Source: Blastomussa wellsi (Eukaryota; Cnidaria; Anthozoa; Scleractinia; Plerogyridae). Taken from it: a DNA stretch of 64,000 nucleotides. Position 1 is the first letter of the stretch. Every line of letters begins with the position of its first letter. The stretch is taken from contig OX393562.1 in the NCBI GenBank assembly GCA_947652115.1, positions 8,546,593 through 8,610,592 on the forward strand, written 5' to 3'. The notes under the pieces were generated by a model. It saw only the letters and a program-made list of their open reading frames with translations. It had not been told where the DNA came from and made no database searches. Below, piece by piece: positions 52,876-64,000 of the stretch. A program made the position numbers and the translations under genes.

Positions 52876-55800
52876 GGTCAGCGGTCAGCATGCAAGTCGG
52901 ACGTGTCTTAGCTTGCTCTCTCCTTTTGCTCGCTTTTTTAGCTTCTTTTCGAATTTACACATTGTTTGACGTTAAGAAATGCTCGTCCAGAGTAAGGGCC
53001 ACCTTTCATTGGAATGATAAAGCGAGTTTCACGTACGACGAGGCTTCAAACATTGATTTTGCCTTTGTCAATTCACGTGGTCCGAGCAGCCATGTTGGTT
53101 TTCCTGGTTTTCGCGGTCGAGTTGTTGTTGGGCGCAGGAAGCACTTTTTCCATCGGAAGTTTGCCTATTACTGTAATACATCAGCTTCATTTCAACAGAG
53201 AAATATATTAGTGTGTGGAGATGTGCACCCTAACCCCGGTTATGGCTGTGATACATCTGCTTCAAATGGCGAGAGGAGTCGTAATGCGCGTAAGCCATCC
53301 ACATGGAAGTATCCTTGTGCAGCTTGTTCGAAACCCGTTCGTTCGAACCAGAAAGGAATTCTGTGCGATGGTTGCTGTAAATGGCATCACATTAAGTGTG
53401 TAAATATGGACCACAGATTATACAGGGAGTTAAGTTCTTCTGATGACACATGGCTCTGTACGAGTTGCTCATTTCCCTTCAACTTCACGGATTCTTTCTT
53501 CGAGGAACCTGCCATCAGTGAGGAGGCTCCTGTTACTATCACACTGGAGTCCAATCCAACCGACAATATTACTACCGGCAGGCAAAGCTTGTTTCCTAAA
53601 GTTTTGGTTTTGAATGCCAGAAGTATACGGAACAAGGTGTTTGATTTACAGGCATTATTGCTTACCGATTGCGTGGATATCATTGCATTGACCGAGACCT
53701 GGCTTGATGATAATTTTCTTGATTCTGAACTCCATCTTAATGATTACAATATCTTTAGAAAGGACAGGTCTAATCGTCGCGGTGGTGGAGTGCTTCTGGC
53801 TATCAAAGATCAGATTTCCTGCATACAAAGGACAGACCTGGAAATGGAATCTGAGATGTTAGCTCTTGAAATCCACCCAAATCCTACTTGTAGTATTCTT
53901 CTCGCGGTGTTTTATAGACCTCCGAATGTAGATGAATCATTCTTGGCTGATTTTAGATATTTCCTGGATAAATACTCAGGCACTGGCTTAAAAAACCTAG
54001 TAGTTGTAGGGGATTTCAACTTTCCCAACATCAATTGGAACCTTGGATGCCCCACTGGGACTGACCCTGAAACGATGGAGTTCTGTAATGTTCTGGATGA
54101 TTTCTTTCTTCTGCAGAAGAATCTTCATGTGACTCGTGATACTAGTAATTCTGGCTGCCATGGAAATATCCTTGATCTTGTGCTCACCAACGATGAGTTT
54201 CTTGTCGAAGATGTCTTGGTACATCCAAATGCCTTTGACTCTGATCATCACCCTCTAACATTCAGGTTACATGTTAAGAAAACAAGGCCAAGAAATGCTC
54301 AACGTAAAGTTTATTGTTACAGATCAGGGGATTTTAATGGTTTACGAGAGACACTGAGAACCCTACCCTGGGACTTGGTAACAGCAGATACTAGTATTGA
54401 TACAAGTTTAGATAAATTTCAGGATATGTTATTTCGTGCAATTGACCATCACATACCACAAAGAACTCTGAAACGACGTTCTAGGCCTCCTTGGATTCAT
54501 AACGGAATTATGAAATTAATTAGAAAGAAGAAGAAACTTTGGAAACATTTGAAGATTAATGGATCTGCTGATTTATTTCTGAAATTTAAGGATCTTAGAA
54601 GGAAGACCAAGAAGCTTATTAATTCAAGCTATCAACAGTATCTTCAGTCTCTGTCTGGAAAACTCCAGGAAAATTCGAAGCATTTCTGGGCATTCTACTC
54701 TATCAAATCTAAGACAAAACGAATTCCTGAAACTGTTATCTATGGAGACACCAGGTCTAGAGACTTGAATTCGAAGGTGGAGTTATTCAATGTGTTTTTT
54801 CACTCAGTCTACTCTGAATCCACTACTGGTGTTAAATTGTTGACCACAGATGTTGTTAATCCGAACTTGTTATTTGAAGTTACAACAACAGCTCCAGAGC
54901 TTGAAGGAATTCTAAGTAAGATCAACGTAAACAAGGCACCTGGTGTGGACAACTTACCAGCCCGTATTTTACGTACTTGTGCAAAAGAGCTTTCTATTCC
55001 TCTAGCCCATTTGTTTAATTTATCCCTGAGAATCGGGAAAATGCCCATTTTATGGAAATCAGCCAATATTACCCCAATTCATAAGGGAGATAGTATGGAG
55101 CTCGTTACCAACTACAGATCTATCTCTTTATTGCCAATCCCGGCCAAGTGCTTAGAACGTATTGTTCATTCTGCTATCTACGATCATGTCTCACCATTTT
55201 TAACTGAGTGGCAACATGGTTTCATTAAAGGTAGATCCTGTGAGACTCAACTGATTTTAACTCATCATCAATGGGCCAATGCCCTTGATAAAGGCAGACA
55301 AGTTGATGTAGTCTTTCTCGACTTTTCCAAAGCCTTTGATAAAGTGAATCATCCAGTCTTATTACAAAAGTTGTGCAACTTCGGGATCACTGGCTCATTA
55401 TTACAATGGTGTGAAAGTTATTTAAGCAATCGCCGACAGAGAGTAGTGCTGGATGGTATATCCTCTTCATGGTCCGATGTCTCATCTGGAGTTCCTCAGG
55501 GGTCTTTATTAGGGCCTTTATTTTTTGTTATATTTATTAGTGACCTTCCCGAAGTAATACTTCCTGGCAGTACTATTGCTCTTTATGCTGATGACTGCAA
55601 ATGTTCTAGAATCATTGACACGGCTGGTGATCTTGAACTGTTTCAACAGGACCTGGATAGTCTGCATCAGTGGAGTGTTCGGAATTTCATGAACTTCAAT
55701 GTCAAGAAATGCAAAATTATGAAAATCACTAAGAAGATTCAACCACTCACTTCTAGTTTTTTCCTGGAAAACTCTGAACTGGAAGAGGTTAAAGAGTTTA

Positions 55801-56560
55801 AAGACTTGGGGATTATTACAAATCATCACTTATCATGGAACCCACATATAGATTACGTAGTATCCAAGGCTAACAGAATGCTTGGTCTGATTAAGAGAAC
55901 TTGTAAGGGTCTGGATGACCCTAAGACCTTGCGTACTCTTTATTGCTCATTGGTCCGTTCAAATTTGGAATATTGTTCAGTGGTGTGGTCCCCATATACA
56001 AAGAGAAATACTGATAAGCTGGAAAGAGTACAGAGGAGAGCGACTAAACTTATCTTAAAAAGTGATGACTCCTACGACATTCGTTTGATGAAGTTAAACC
56101 TCATGTCACTGGAGAAGAGAAGATCACTGGCTGACGTGACCTTCTTATATAAAGCACTTAATGGCAATATTGATATTGACATCAGTAAAATTACAGATTT
56201 CCACTCAGAAGTTGACCGCTTCTCACTTAGGGCTAAGGACTTTTTAACTTTAAAGAAGAAATATGCCAGAACCAATGTCTTGAAGTATAGTTTCTTCCAT
56301 AGAATTACTGACCAGTGGAATCAACTACCTTTAGATATTCGTGTTTCTGATAATGTAAATATTTTTAAATCTAGAGTTAAGAAATTTTTCAGTGACTTGT
56401 GAGTAATTTTTATATTTCTGTATTTTTTGAATCTATTATTTTGTTGTTTATATATATATATAGTTTAGGTGATCTGTTTTGATATGGGGTCTAGGACTCC
56501 TTTACGGGTCATCCTTTGGTTTTTAATCCATAAATTGTAATAAATAAATAAATAAATAAA
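52876..56560 (+). mobile_element. CR1/L2-like LINE nested in a Penelope element
   Basis: Bounded by Penelope sequence on both sides. It begins shortly before the ORF start, contains one long ORF and ends in (aata)n (~56,540-56,560). No clear target duplication. The short 5' leader means it may be slightly truncated or lack ORF1. Confidence 0.88.
52890..56402 (+). CDS. LINE ORF2: PHD-like finger, endonuclease, reverse transcriptase
   Basis: 1,170 residues without a stop. Start taken at the first ATG inside the LINE (52,890); upstream in-frame codons belong to the Penelope host. A hydrophobic N-terminus (RVLACSLLLLAFLASF) is followed by CGDVHPNPGYG, a PHD-like Cys/His finger at ~140-190 (CAACSKPV...CDGCCKWHHIKC), an apurinic-type endonuclease at ~235-470 (LNARSIRNK, LTETWL, GDFNFPN, SDHHPL), and reverse transcriptase at ~670-950 with FLDFSKAFDKV and ALYADDCK. 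The C-terminus has WSPYTKRN and WNQLPLDIR. Catalytic motifs appear intact, so it may be young. Confidence 0.93.
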   Translation: MQVGRVLACSLLLLAFLASFRIYTLFDVKKCSSRVRATFHWNDKASFTYDEASNIDFAFVNSRGPSSHVGFPGFRGRVVVGRRKHFFHRKFAYYCNTSASFQQRNILVCGDVHPNPGYGCDTSASNGERSRNARKPSTWKYPCAACSKPVRSNQKGILCDGCCKWHHIKCVNMDHRLYRELSSSDDTWLCTSCSFPFNFTDSFFEEPAISEEAPVTITLESNPTDNITTGRQSLFPKVLVLNARSIRNKVFDLQALLLTDCVDIIALTETWLDDNFLDSELHLNDYNIFRKDRSNRRGGGVLLAIKDQISCIQRTDLEMESEMLALEIHPNPTCSILLAVFYRPPNVDESFLADFRYFLDKYSGTGLKNLVVVGDFNFPNINWNLGCPTGTDPETMEFCNVLDDFFLLQKNLHVTRDTSNSGCHGNILDLVLTNDEFLVEDVLVHPNAFDSDHHPLTFRLHVKKTRPRNAQRKVYCYRSGDFNGLRETLRTLPWDLVTADTSIDTSLDKFQDMLFRAIDHHIPQRTLKRRSRPPWIHNGIMKLIRKKKKLWKHLKINGSADLFLKFKDLRRKTKKLINSSYQQYLQSLSGKLQENSKHFWAFYSIKSKTKRIPETVIYGDTRSRDLNSKVELFNVFFHSVYSESTTGVKLLTTDVVNPNLLFEVTTTAPELEGILSKINVNKAPGVDNLPARILRTCAKELSIPLAHLFNLSLRIGKMPILWKSANITPIHKGDSMELVTNYRSISLLPIPAKCLERIVHSAIYDHVSPFLTEWQHGFIKGRSCETQLILTHHQWANALDKGRQVDVVFLDFSKAFDKVNHPVLLQKLCNFGITGSLLQWCESYLSNRRQRVVLDGISSSWSDVSSGVPQGSLLGPLFFVIFISDLPEVILPGSTIALYADDCKCSRIIDTAGDLELFQQDLDSLHQWSVRNFMNFNVKKCKIMKITKKIQPLTSSFFLENSELEEVKEFKDLGIITNHHLSWNPHIDYVVSKANRMLGLIKRTCKGLDDPKTLRTLYCSLVRSNLEYCSVVWSPYTKRNTDKLERVQRRATKLILKSDDSYDIRLMKLNLMSLEKRRSLADVTFLYKALNGNIDIDISKITDFHSEVDRFSLRAKDFLTLKKKYARTNVLKYSFFHRITDQWNQLPLDIRVSDNVNIFKSRVKKFFSDL

Positions 56561-57053
56561 TGCCATCTACTGCATAACTTGCACTCTTTGCAAAAAGTTG
56601 TACATCGGCGAAGCAGGGAGACGACTTGGCGACCGATTCCGAGAACACCTTCGTGACGTAGAGAAAGACAACAAAAATGCATCGAAAGCGGTCGCGAGCA
56701 ACTTCAATCTGCCAAATCATTCTAAGCAACATATCGCAGTCTGCGGCCTTTCCCTTCAACAAGGAAAAACGGAAAGCCGTAAAACTCTGGAGCAAAAATT
56801 TATTTTTCAAATCGGCACTCTCAATCCTCACGGTATCAACGAACGCTTTTCATTCAACTAATTCATTCCGTTGTTTTCGCGTTACCAGGCACCAGCCAAT
56901 AGAGAAGCTCCATCTTTCTGTAAAACACACACGACCCTCAATTCCTTGATTCGCACCGACGAAGGGCTAACGCTCGAAATGCCAGCAATTGAATCTCTTT
57001 ACGGTGGCCAATTGACATTATCAACCCAGTTGATAAAACCAAATTATATTGTT

Positions 57054-57709
57054 ATTGAGTCTTGGTTCACTAATAGTTCTACAGCCAAAACACTTACAGT
57101 TATAATTAAATCCTGTTTCCATGACAACACACTCTTTTCCAGTCCCCTTGAACTGTTTTCAGTATTTGAGTGATTTTTAGCCCAGGAAACTTAAACCAGG
57201 CCAAATAACCTACCTGACACACAAATATGCTTGTGAGATACTGGAGTCATTGAGAAACATAACTAGTGAGACAATCTCAGATAGTGCAGAGTGTTATCTA
57301 CAACTGAACATGGTGGCAAACGAGGACTCATTGTTGCGGACACGTTGTTCCTTTTGAGCAAACTGGGAAACATTTTTTGCGAACAGAAATTGTTTCTGAA
57401 ACAAAAACAGAAACATTTTTTGTGTTTTCAGGCAAACAGGGAAACAATTTTGCCTGGGAAACGATTCTTCATTTGCCACGGCCTTTAGGATGGTCAGCTA
57501 CGTAGGTGACAGTACTCATGCAGGTCTGCCTTCCCCCCGCCCACTCCCAGCCTGTATTGACTTTGCTTATAATTATCAACTATTTACTTGCCAAATATGA
57601 GCAGGCAGAAACTTCGATTAAAAATGTTTTGCTTTAGCTCAGTAACATGATACGTTTGATTTCTCGAAAACATAGTTAAGATGTGCTTCTTTTTTTTCTT
57701 CAAGACCTA
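57054..57709. other. Non-coding spacer
   Basis: No gene supported. It holds a locally self-complementary stretch around gaaacattttttgcgaacag/ctgaaacaaaaacagaaaca and a T-run at ~57,690. Confidence 0.5.
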
Positions 57710-58899
57710 AGATTACGGAAGCCGAAAAGAGACAATCCAAAAATAATTTTCGAATCCAAAAAAATATTTCAAATCGTAATATTTTTGCAAATCCTTGTTG
57801 GAAAGTTTGTTACATCTAAAAAACTATTTCAAATCTCTATACAATTATTGGAACCAAAAATAAATTTTCACGAATACGAAAATAGTTTGCATCCAAAAAT
57901 CTTTGTAAAATCCAAAAAAATATTTTGAAAATCACAAAAAATATTTTGTCACATGCTGCTTGCGCCGGCAAACAGTTTGTGTCAGAGGCTTGCTGACTTA
58001 GCTGCCATATTGCATCCAAAGGAAAGGAGAGTTTGGAATATGAGCAGTGCGATGTTCTGCCATAAACGTGGAAGGCAAATTTTGGAACATTGAAATATTC
58101 TGTCGTTGGTGTGGGACTCTAAAGAGAGGAGTGACGTACCTTCCACCTGCCGCAATGCGTTTGGCCCGGCCCTAGTGAGACATGCGATGAACGATACAGC
58201 TTCTTAGCCGTCTTTCGAAGGGCAAATGCACCTGGGTCCAACTCTTAGAATTCGCTTGTCCATGTCTTGAGGGATGGTTACATTGTAGCTTGTCCTCAGC
58301 TTAATTACTTTCCACACAGCATGCTCGTAATGAGCTTGATTTCTTCGGGATTTCTTCTTTGCGACCCATACTCGCTTAGCATTCTATTGAAAGTCCTTCA
58401 TAGAAATCCTATGTTATTCAAATCCCCATTTAAAGTTATGTTTTACTGCAGATCTTTCGTTAGCTGAACTGCACAACATGCTTTCCTGTTATTGTCTCTT
58501 TAGAGTCCCACATATGCCGACGGCAGAATGTTTCAATGTTCCAAAATTTGGTTTGCATGTTTATGGCACAACATCACACTGCTCATATTCCAAACTCTCC
58601 TCTCGTTTGGATGTAATATGGGGGCAAAGTCGGCGAGCCTCTGACACAAACTGATTGCCGGTGCAAGCAACACGTGACAAAACATTTTTGTGATTTTCAA
58701 AATATTTTTTTTGGATTTCACAAAGATTTTTGGATTGTAAACTATTTTCGTATTCATGAAAGTTTATTTGTTGATTCAATAATTGATAAAGATTTGAAAT
58801 AGTTTTTTAGATGTGACAAACTTTCCAACAAGGACTTGCAAAATATATTACGATTTGAAATATTTTTTTGGATTGTCCCTTCTCAGCTTCTGTATAAGA
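57710..58899. repeat. Foldback element with ~410-bp inverted arms
   Basis: Left arm ~57,710-58,127 and right arm ~58,494-58,899 are inverted copies (left: gagacaatccaaaaataatt; right: complement of that near 58,880; inner ends gggactctaaagag/ctctttagagtccc). The ~365-bp centre has no convincing gene. Arms are rich in atccaaaaa/aatattttg sub-repeats. Confidence 0.8.
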
Positions 58900-60221
58900 T
58901 AGCTGTAGAACGATAAATATTTACATGATGAAAAAGTTGAAAGAGAAAAGATTTGTTTCGTTCAAAAAGCAATTTTTCATCAAGAACTGATTTAATTATC
59001 GAATAGTCACAGAATAGTATGTTCTTCTGTTCTTCTGTAAAGACACTTAAAATTAAAATTATATTTACATACAATTATATCAACTTATCTAGCAAACATT
59101 TCAAGCAAAAGTATTGAAGGTAAACAGCTTTGCTTGACCGAGAGTTTACCACGCTGGTGAAAACAAATGCCTCAGACACTAATTAAATTTATTTGCAGTT
59201 TCGGTAGGTGCCACGGAGTCTGTTGCAATATTTGGGAAGCTTTCTTTCTTCAAACTCGAAAAAATATTGTCCAAACATCAATGTTTTCACTCTCCTTTTT
59301 CAGTAGACTTCCCATTATTGCCAAAGATTAAACCCTGGCAGAGGCTTAAGTTCTGGAGGCGCCAGGCAGTGTGAAACTATACCTTCAAATTTAAAAAGTT
59401 TACCGTAAAGCCCCAAAGTCGGCGGAAAGCTTGAAGTTTAAACTTTGAACGTTTTGGCTCTTCTTCGTGTCCATTAAAGGGAGAAATAGACAAGCCGCTG
59501 GAGATTAGTAATATGTTTCTTCCCTTTATTTGAACCAGGACAACTACATTACAACTGCAGTTTCAAAACTGTAGAAAAACTCTCTACCCAAGCATGGGTT
59601 ATTTGGCGCAAAAGTTTTGCAGTCGCAATACTGAACTTCGGACTAAATGGCGAAAGTATCCAGACCTGAAATAATTTAAAATACCCCTCTCCCCAACTAA
59701 AATCAGAGTGTGTATATTAAAACAAAATGTGCCTTGCTCGTTGTGTTCTACAGCAAGGAAGAGCACAAGACATTCTTGTGCGATCCCATATTTATGTACT
59801 TTATCTTCCATCTTGTAGTGTTTAGTATAGCAACACAAACTAATCTTCTGTGCATGCGCATGCATTGGGAGCAAAAATCGCTTTGCTCTTGAAAGGATAG
59901 TACCACAAGGAGGGTATGATGTTTTCTGAAACATATATATACCTTGTGATATTCAAGAAGCAGTAGCGCAGATGTGCACGTTTTACATGGTGCAGTGCAC
60001 ACAGGTTCCTACCAACCCTCAATCCCCCTAATGAATTGATATTAATTAATTAACCAAGCATTAAAGTTTACACATAAGTGCCTTAGCGCCTTAGCGACTT
60101 TGCGGGTTAGAAGAAGACAGCCCACAACACATCATCCCAATAGTGCACTGCACTAAAAATGGACTTAACATTGGGGAGGTCTGGGACCCAGCATGTTTCC
60201 ATGGATATATAATTGGTTAGC
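58900..60221. other. Non-coding spacer
   Basis: A+T-rich sequence without supported genes or strong repeats. Confidence 0.5.
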
Positions 60222-60499
60222 TAGCCCTTCGTTGGAGCGAATCGAGGAATTGTGGGTTGTGTGTGGTTTATATACAAAAAGATGGAGCTATGCTATTGGT
60301 TGGTGCCTGGTAACGTGAAAAACAACAGTATAAATTAGTGTGAGGATTAAGAGTGCCCATTTGAAAAATAAATTTTTGTTCTAGAGTTTTGCGGCCTTCT
60401 GTGCTTCCTTGATGAAGGAAAAGACTGCCATATGTTCCTTAGAATGATTTGGGAGATTAAAGTTTCTCGCGACCTTTTTACATGCATTTTTGTCATCTT
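60222..60499 (-). mobile_element. Penelope 3' fragment, inverted half of a head-to-head pair
   Basis: Minus-strand 3' end of the same Penelope family (complement of cttgaacaaaaatttatttttcaaat etc.), with the nuclease end decayed. Joined directly to the plus-strand copy starting near 60,500. Confidence 0.75.
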
Positions 60500-61066
60500 T
60501 CAACGTTATCAAAATATCGGGACCCAAGCGATCTATCAAAATTACTGATCATTTCACCTGTACCTCAGCCAATGCCATCTACTGTATAACTTGCACTCTT
60601 CGCAAAAAGTTATACATCGGCGAAACAGGGAGACGACTTGGCGACCGATTCCGAGAACACCTTCGTGGCGTAGAGAAAGACGACAAAAATGCATCGAAAC
60701 CGGTCGCGAGACACTTCAATCAACCAAATCATTCTAAGCAACATATGGCAGTCTGTGGCCTTTCCCTTCACCAAGGAAACACGGAAAGCCGTAAAACTCT
60801 TGAACAAAAATTTATTTTTCAAATCGGCACTCTTAATCCTCACGGTATCAACGAACGCTTTTCATTCAACTAATTTATTCTGAAATTTTCACGTTACCAG
60901 GCACCAGCCAATAGCGAAGCTCCATCTTTCTGTATATAAAAATACACGACGCAGAATTCCTTGATTCGCGCCGACGAAGGGCTAATGCTCGAAACGTCAG
61001 CTCTTGAATCTCTTTACGGTGGCCAATTGACATTATCAACCCAGTTGATAGAACCAAATTATATAT
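60500..61066 (+). mobile_element. Penelope 3' fragment (copy P3) with GIY-YIG nuclease
   Basis: Contains KISGPKRSIKITDHFTCTSA, LYIGETGRRLGDRFREHL and the ending GINERFSFN in one frame (to 60,873), then the conserved 3' region with gaagggctaatgctcgaaac and an end near accaaattata. Confidence 0.85.
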
Positions 61067-62319
61067 GTAATGTCAGCACCCACCGGAGCAATTAAGAGGG
61101 GCCATCTGCCCCTTTACCTCTGGGGGGTGCCCCCCAGAAAAAAATTTGTAATGAGAAAGCTCAGAAGCGCGATTTCCATTGATTTGACGCAAAATATTAA
61201 AAACACCCAAGCATTATTTTTGTAAGGAAAGTTTTTTGCATGACTGAATGCACAGTAAATGAAGAAATGTGTTTATAATAAACTTTATCATAAGTTGTGC
61301 ATATAACAGCAGATAGCCAGGCATGTCATAGTGAAAATTACAAATATTTATTAATCATGCTGTCTGTTTGTTATAAGACTGAAGAGAATACAAACTGGTT
61401 TGTGGTTGCCTACATCTGCTACACTGCATACACACAAAAGAACTAAGCGTCTTCAGGTTTTCAACAAAACAAGTTAGCATTTGTAAATTGAATTAATAAA
61501 GTGAACATTTCCACAACTGGCTTTTGGCTGGTTTATTTTTCTGTAGTGCACACTGACAGCTTCTTCACAAAGTTGATTTGCTGCCAAGAGTGAGATGTTT
61601 GATGGCCTGGCCACCGTTTGTGACGCCGCAGGGTTAATTTTCCTAGTGGGTTTGGGGGCACGCTCCCCCAGAAAAATTTGAAAAATTGAAGTAGCTAAGA
61701 CGTGTTTTCCTTCATTCTGAACAGAATTGTGATGCTTTAAAAGCAACTGTTTAGATCCCACTGACCAGAGAGACGTTGGCTCTGGACAAGAATAAAGAGT
61801 TCGAAGCGCGTACAAAGTAATTATATTCAAAAAGATGTTTAATTGTGTCGGTACTTAACTAAAGCAGCAGGAACCTTAAATGCGTGAGAACTAATAGTTT
61901 CAGCGCGAGAGCGTAAGTGTAAAAACCATCCCTCGACCCAGGCCGCCTCGTCAACATTAGATATTTCGCGCTCTGCATGCTAATTTATTATTCAGTTTGC
62001 GAGTCACATTCTACGAGTTAGTTATCAGTTGTCTGTTGTCAGTCAAGTTTTGCAGTCAAGTTTCGCTTCTACGGCCCTTATCCCGTCACGCCTGGTACGT
62101 TCTTTATCCTTGTTAGTTTGCTTATTAGTTTATGTTTCCTTGTGTTCGGTTTCCTCCAGTAATTTTATTTTATTCATCTATTTAGAAACCACATTGGCAA
62201 TTACGTAACTATGGTGAGATATTAAAACGAAGTGAAACCCTATTGCTGGTGTGTGTTGTCTATAGTAAGATTGAACTTGGTTGTGCGAGTCTTGCCCTTA
62301 ATGCGTTAGACTTGAGAGC
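61067..62319. other. Non-coding region with repeat remnants
   Basis: Two related stretches, gtgccccccagaaaaaaattt (~61,128) and gctcccccagaaaaattt (~61,661), suggest an old dispersed repeat. A 118-codon minus-strand frame at 61,474-61,830 has no recognisable domain. Confidence 0.4.
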
Positions 62320-62614
62320 TCTGTTTGAGGCTCTTTTTTTAACCGTTATGTTAATGACTGGAACTCCTTACCTAATTCTGTTATGTCTGTTATGTCTGTT
62401 ATGTCAGCTTCCAGTTTGAATGTTTTTAAAACTCGATTACTGAATTATCTTTGTAATTAGTTGTCTGTTGTTGTAATTGAGATTGTAAATGTATTGTAAC
62501 TGTAATTATTTTCTTTTTTAATTGTATTATCTATTAGCTTGGAGAGCAGTTTTTATATGGGAATTCAGTTTCCCCCTATTGCTTTCCTTTACCTTCTGTA
62601 CCTATTTGTATACA

Positions 62615-62640
<26 letters not shown>
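62320..62640 (+). mobile_element. LINE 3' tail
   Basis: The frame around 62,350-62,458 reads NDWNSLPNSV ... SLNVFKTRLLNYL, a non-LTR RT C-terminus. It contains a small internal expansion (tgttatgtc repeated) and is followed by (ta)n at ~62,613-62,636. Confidence 0.65.
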
Positions 62641-62645
<5 letters not shown>

Positions 62646-63431
62646 TTATCATTACTATCAGTTTATTATCTTGTACAGTGGTAAAAAGCATTATTAAACT
62701 TTTAAACTTAAACTCTGTTAGTCATAATCATTATTTGAAGTCAGAGTCTATGGCATGCTACTCTCTGAATCACTCTCAGGAAGCATAAATAGTGTCACTG
62801 CCATTGCTATTTCTGTATCTACATTGTGCAGCCACTCGTCATCATTTATCTCCGTCTGAACTGAGGCTTTCTTGGTCCATGACGTCCTGTCTGTAGATAG
62901 TGTTCTCGAGTTGTACACCAACATCTACACGCTTAGCAGCACTCATATCATTCCCTGTAGCAAGTCTGGGAACTAAAGATGCTAAATTGATTTCAAGGAC
63001 TGAAATTTCTCACGCAAATTCTTGACAATCCTCAATTTTGATACGTCCACCGATGTCCGCCATGTTTAAGGACGTAGCATGGAAACAAGGCCCCAGAATT
63101 CAGAAGGTACGTTATGTGAAGTATGTTGGAGTGTGACCGTCAGTGACGAAGATGTTTACGACGATGATGCAAAAGAAATTGGGTACCACTGACTTGCAGC
63201 GTATTCAGTGATAAAATCACAAGGGAGAGTATAAATGAAACAGTTGTTCTGTTTTTAACGTTTTTATTAGTTTTCTAATACAAACTACCGGTAACCATTA
63301 AATTGAGGTGAATTGCTAGTTCCTATTTATTTGTTCATTGCACATTGATGCAGGTCAAATAGCCGGCAATTTGGAAGAGAGTACCCGCCGGAGCTCCGGT
63401 GGGTGCCTGGTCTTATTGAAAGCACTGGATT

Positions 63432-63650
63432 GGTACGAATGGAATAGACGGTCATTCCATTGGTATTCGATTGGTGAACTGCATGTCACTATGTGGACTT
63501 AGAATATATTTGTATGTGCCTGAGTCTGTTTGGAGGGGTTTATTCCGTTGGTCGATTGGATCGATTTGTACAATTGGTACAAATGGAATAGACGGTCATC
63601 CCACTGGTATTCGATTCGTGAAATGCATGTCATTATGTGGATACACGTTC
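63432..63650 (+). repeat. Tandem duplication, 144-bp offset
   Basis: ggtacgaatggaatagacgg at 63,432 and ggtacaaatggaatagacgg at 63,576 lead two copies of a ~72-bp stretch ending tgcatgtcaytatgtgga. Confidence 0.8.
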
Positions 63651-64000
63651 TGAATAATTCGTCTTTGCTGTCGTGAAAACACTGGAATGGTCAGGTTGTT
63701 ATGTCATTAATTACGAAGATCTGAGAAATACATGTAACTGGTCATATATTGTGGATCAGACCAATAGGATTCACCCAGTGTTACAAAAGCCAAAAACATC
63801 AACACAAGCGGCTGTCGTTCGCGGTAAAAAATCTTGGGCATATAAAAGCTAAACCAAAAGATAAACTATATGTAAGGGAGAAAATGTGAGGCCATGTTCC
63901 TTCAGTGAAATCGTTTATCTTTGTACGAAGCTTCTGGTGGCAGTGCGTCACCTCTCTAATGCAATGTAGTTAAAATCGAATAGAATATTTGTTTATTGTT

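Larger units (their letters stand above)
52405..57053 (+). mobile_element. Penelope-like element (copy P2), split by a LINE
   Basis: 5' truncated. 52,405-52,875 encodes the linker before the nuclease (CARTRCKTCPFIHNVDK). After the nested LINE the sequence resumes at 56,561 (gccatctactgc) with the GIY-YIG nuclease (LYIGEAGRRLGDRFREHL, 56,595-56,860) and the same 3' region as P1. Comparison with the uninterrupted copy at 60,560 shows the LINE entered between caa and tgcc. Confidence 0.85.

Overview
The window looks like repeat-rich, A+T-rich nuclear DNA from a metazoan. An anthozoan cnidarian (coral or sea anemone) is my best guess: the Polinton-type genes, the CR1/L2-like LINEs and the GIY-YIG Penelope elements resemble what is common in such genomes. 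This is inference from family resemblance, not a database result. I found no tRNA, rRNA, CRISPR array or complete host gene.

The first 48 kb are dominated by degraded copies of Polinton/Maverick-type (adintovirus-like) integrated viruses, called M1 to M4 here. M1 (1 to ~14,940) runs: tail of a large protein (+), coiled-coil membrane protein (-), major-capsid candidate (+), packaging ATPase (+), five small genes (+), retroviral-type integrase (+), a short gene (+), then a convergent protein-primed DNA polymerase (-) with a zinc-ribbon gene at its 5' side. M2 (~14,950-26,160) repeats this layout in tandem but carries a different polymerase. M3 (28,078-34,284) is an inverted, deletion-riddled copy with the M1-type polymerase. 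M4 (~45,080-48,316) supplies genes missing from the others (penton-like protein, another membrane protein, front half of the large protein) followed by the start of an M2-type polymerase. All copies carry stops or frameshifts, so none is likely to be functional as it stands.

Other mobile DNA has invaded these relics. A Ty3/gypsy retrotransposon with identical 114-bp LTRs and a 5-bp target duplication sits in the M1 coiled-coil gene (1,698-6,334). A LINE tail splits the M1 polymerase. A two-gene cassette of unrecognised origin (~48,317-52,404) interrupts the M4 polymerase and is itself cut by a poly(A)-tailed retroposon with a 9-bp target duplication.

The remainder (34-45 kb and 52-64 kb) is host noncoding DNA with Penelope-like elements (41.9-43.3 kb, 52.4-57.1 kb, 60.2-61.1 kb), an almost complete LINE nested in one of them (52,876-56,560), foldback elements and LINE tails. 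Most promising for novelty are the two-gene cassette, the exchange of polymerase type between otherwise similar viral cassettes, and a hairpin plus T-rich repeat block shared by both M2-type polymerase 5' ends.
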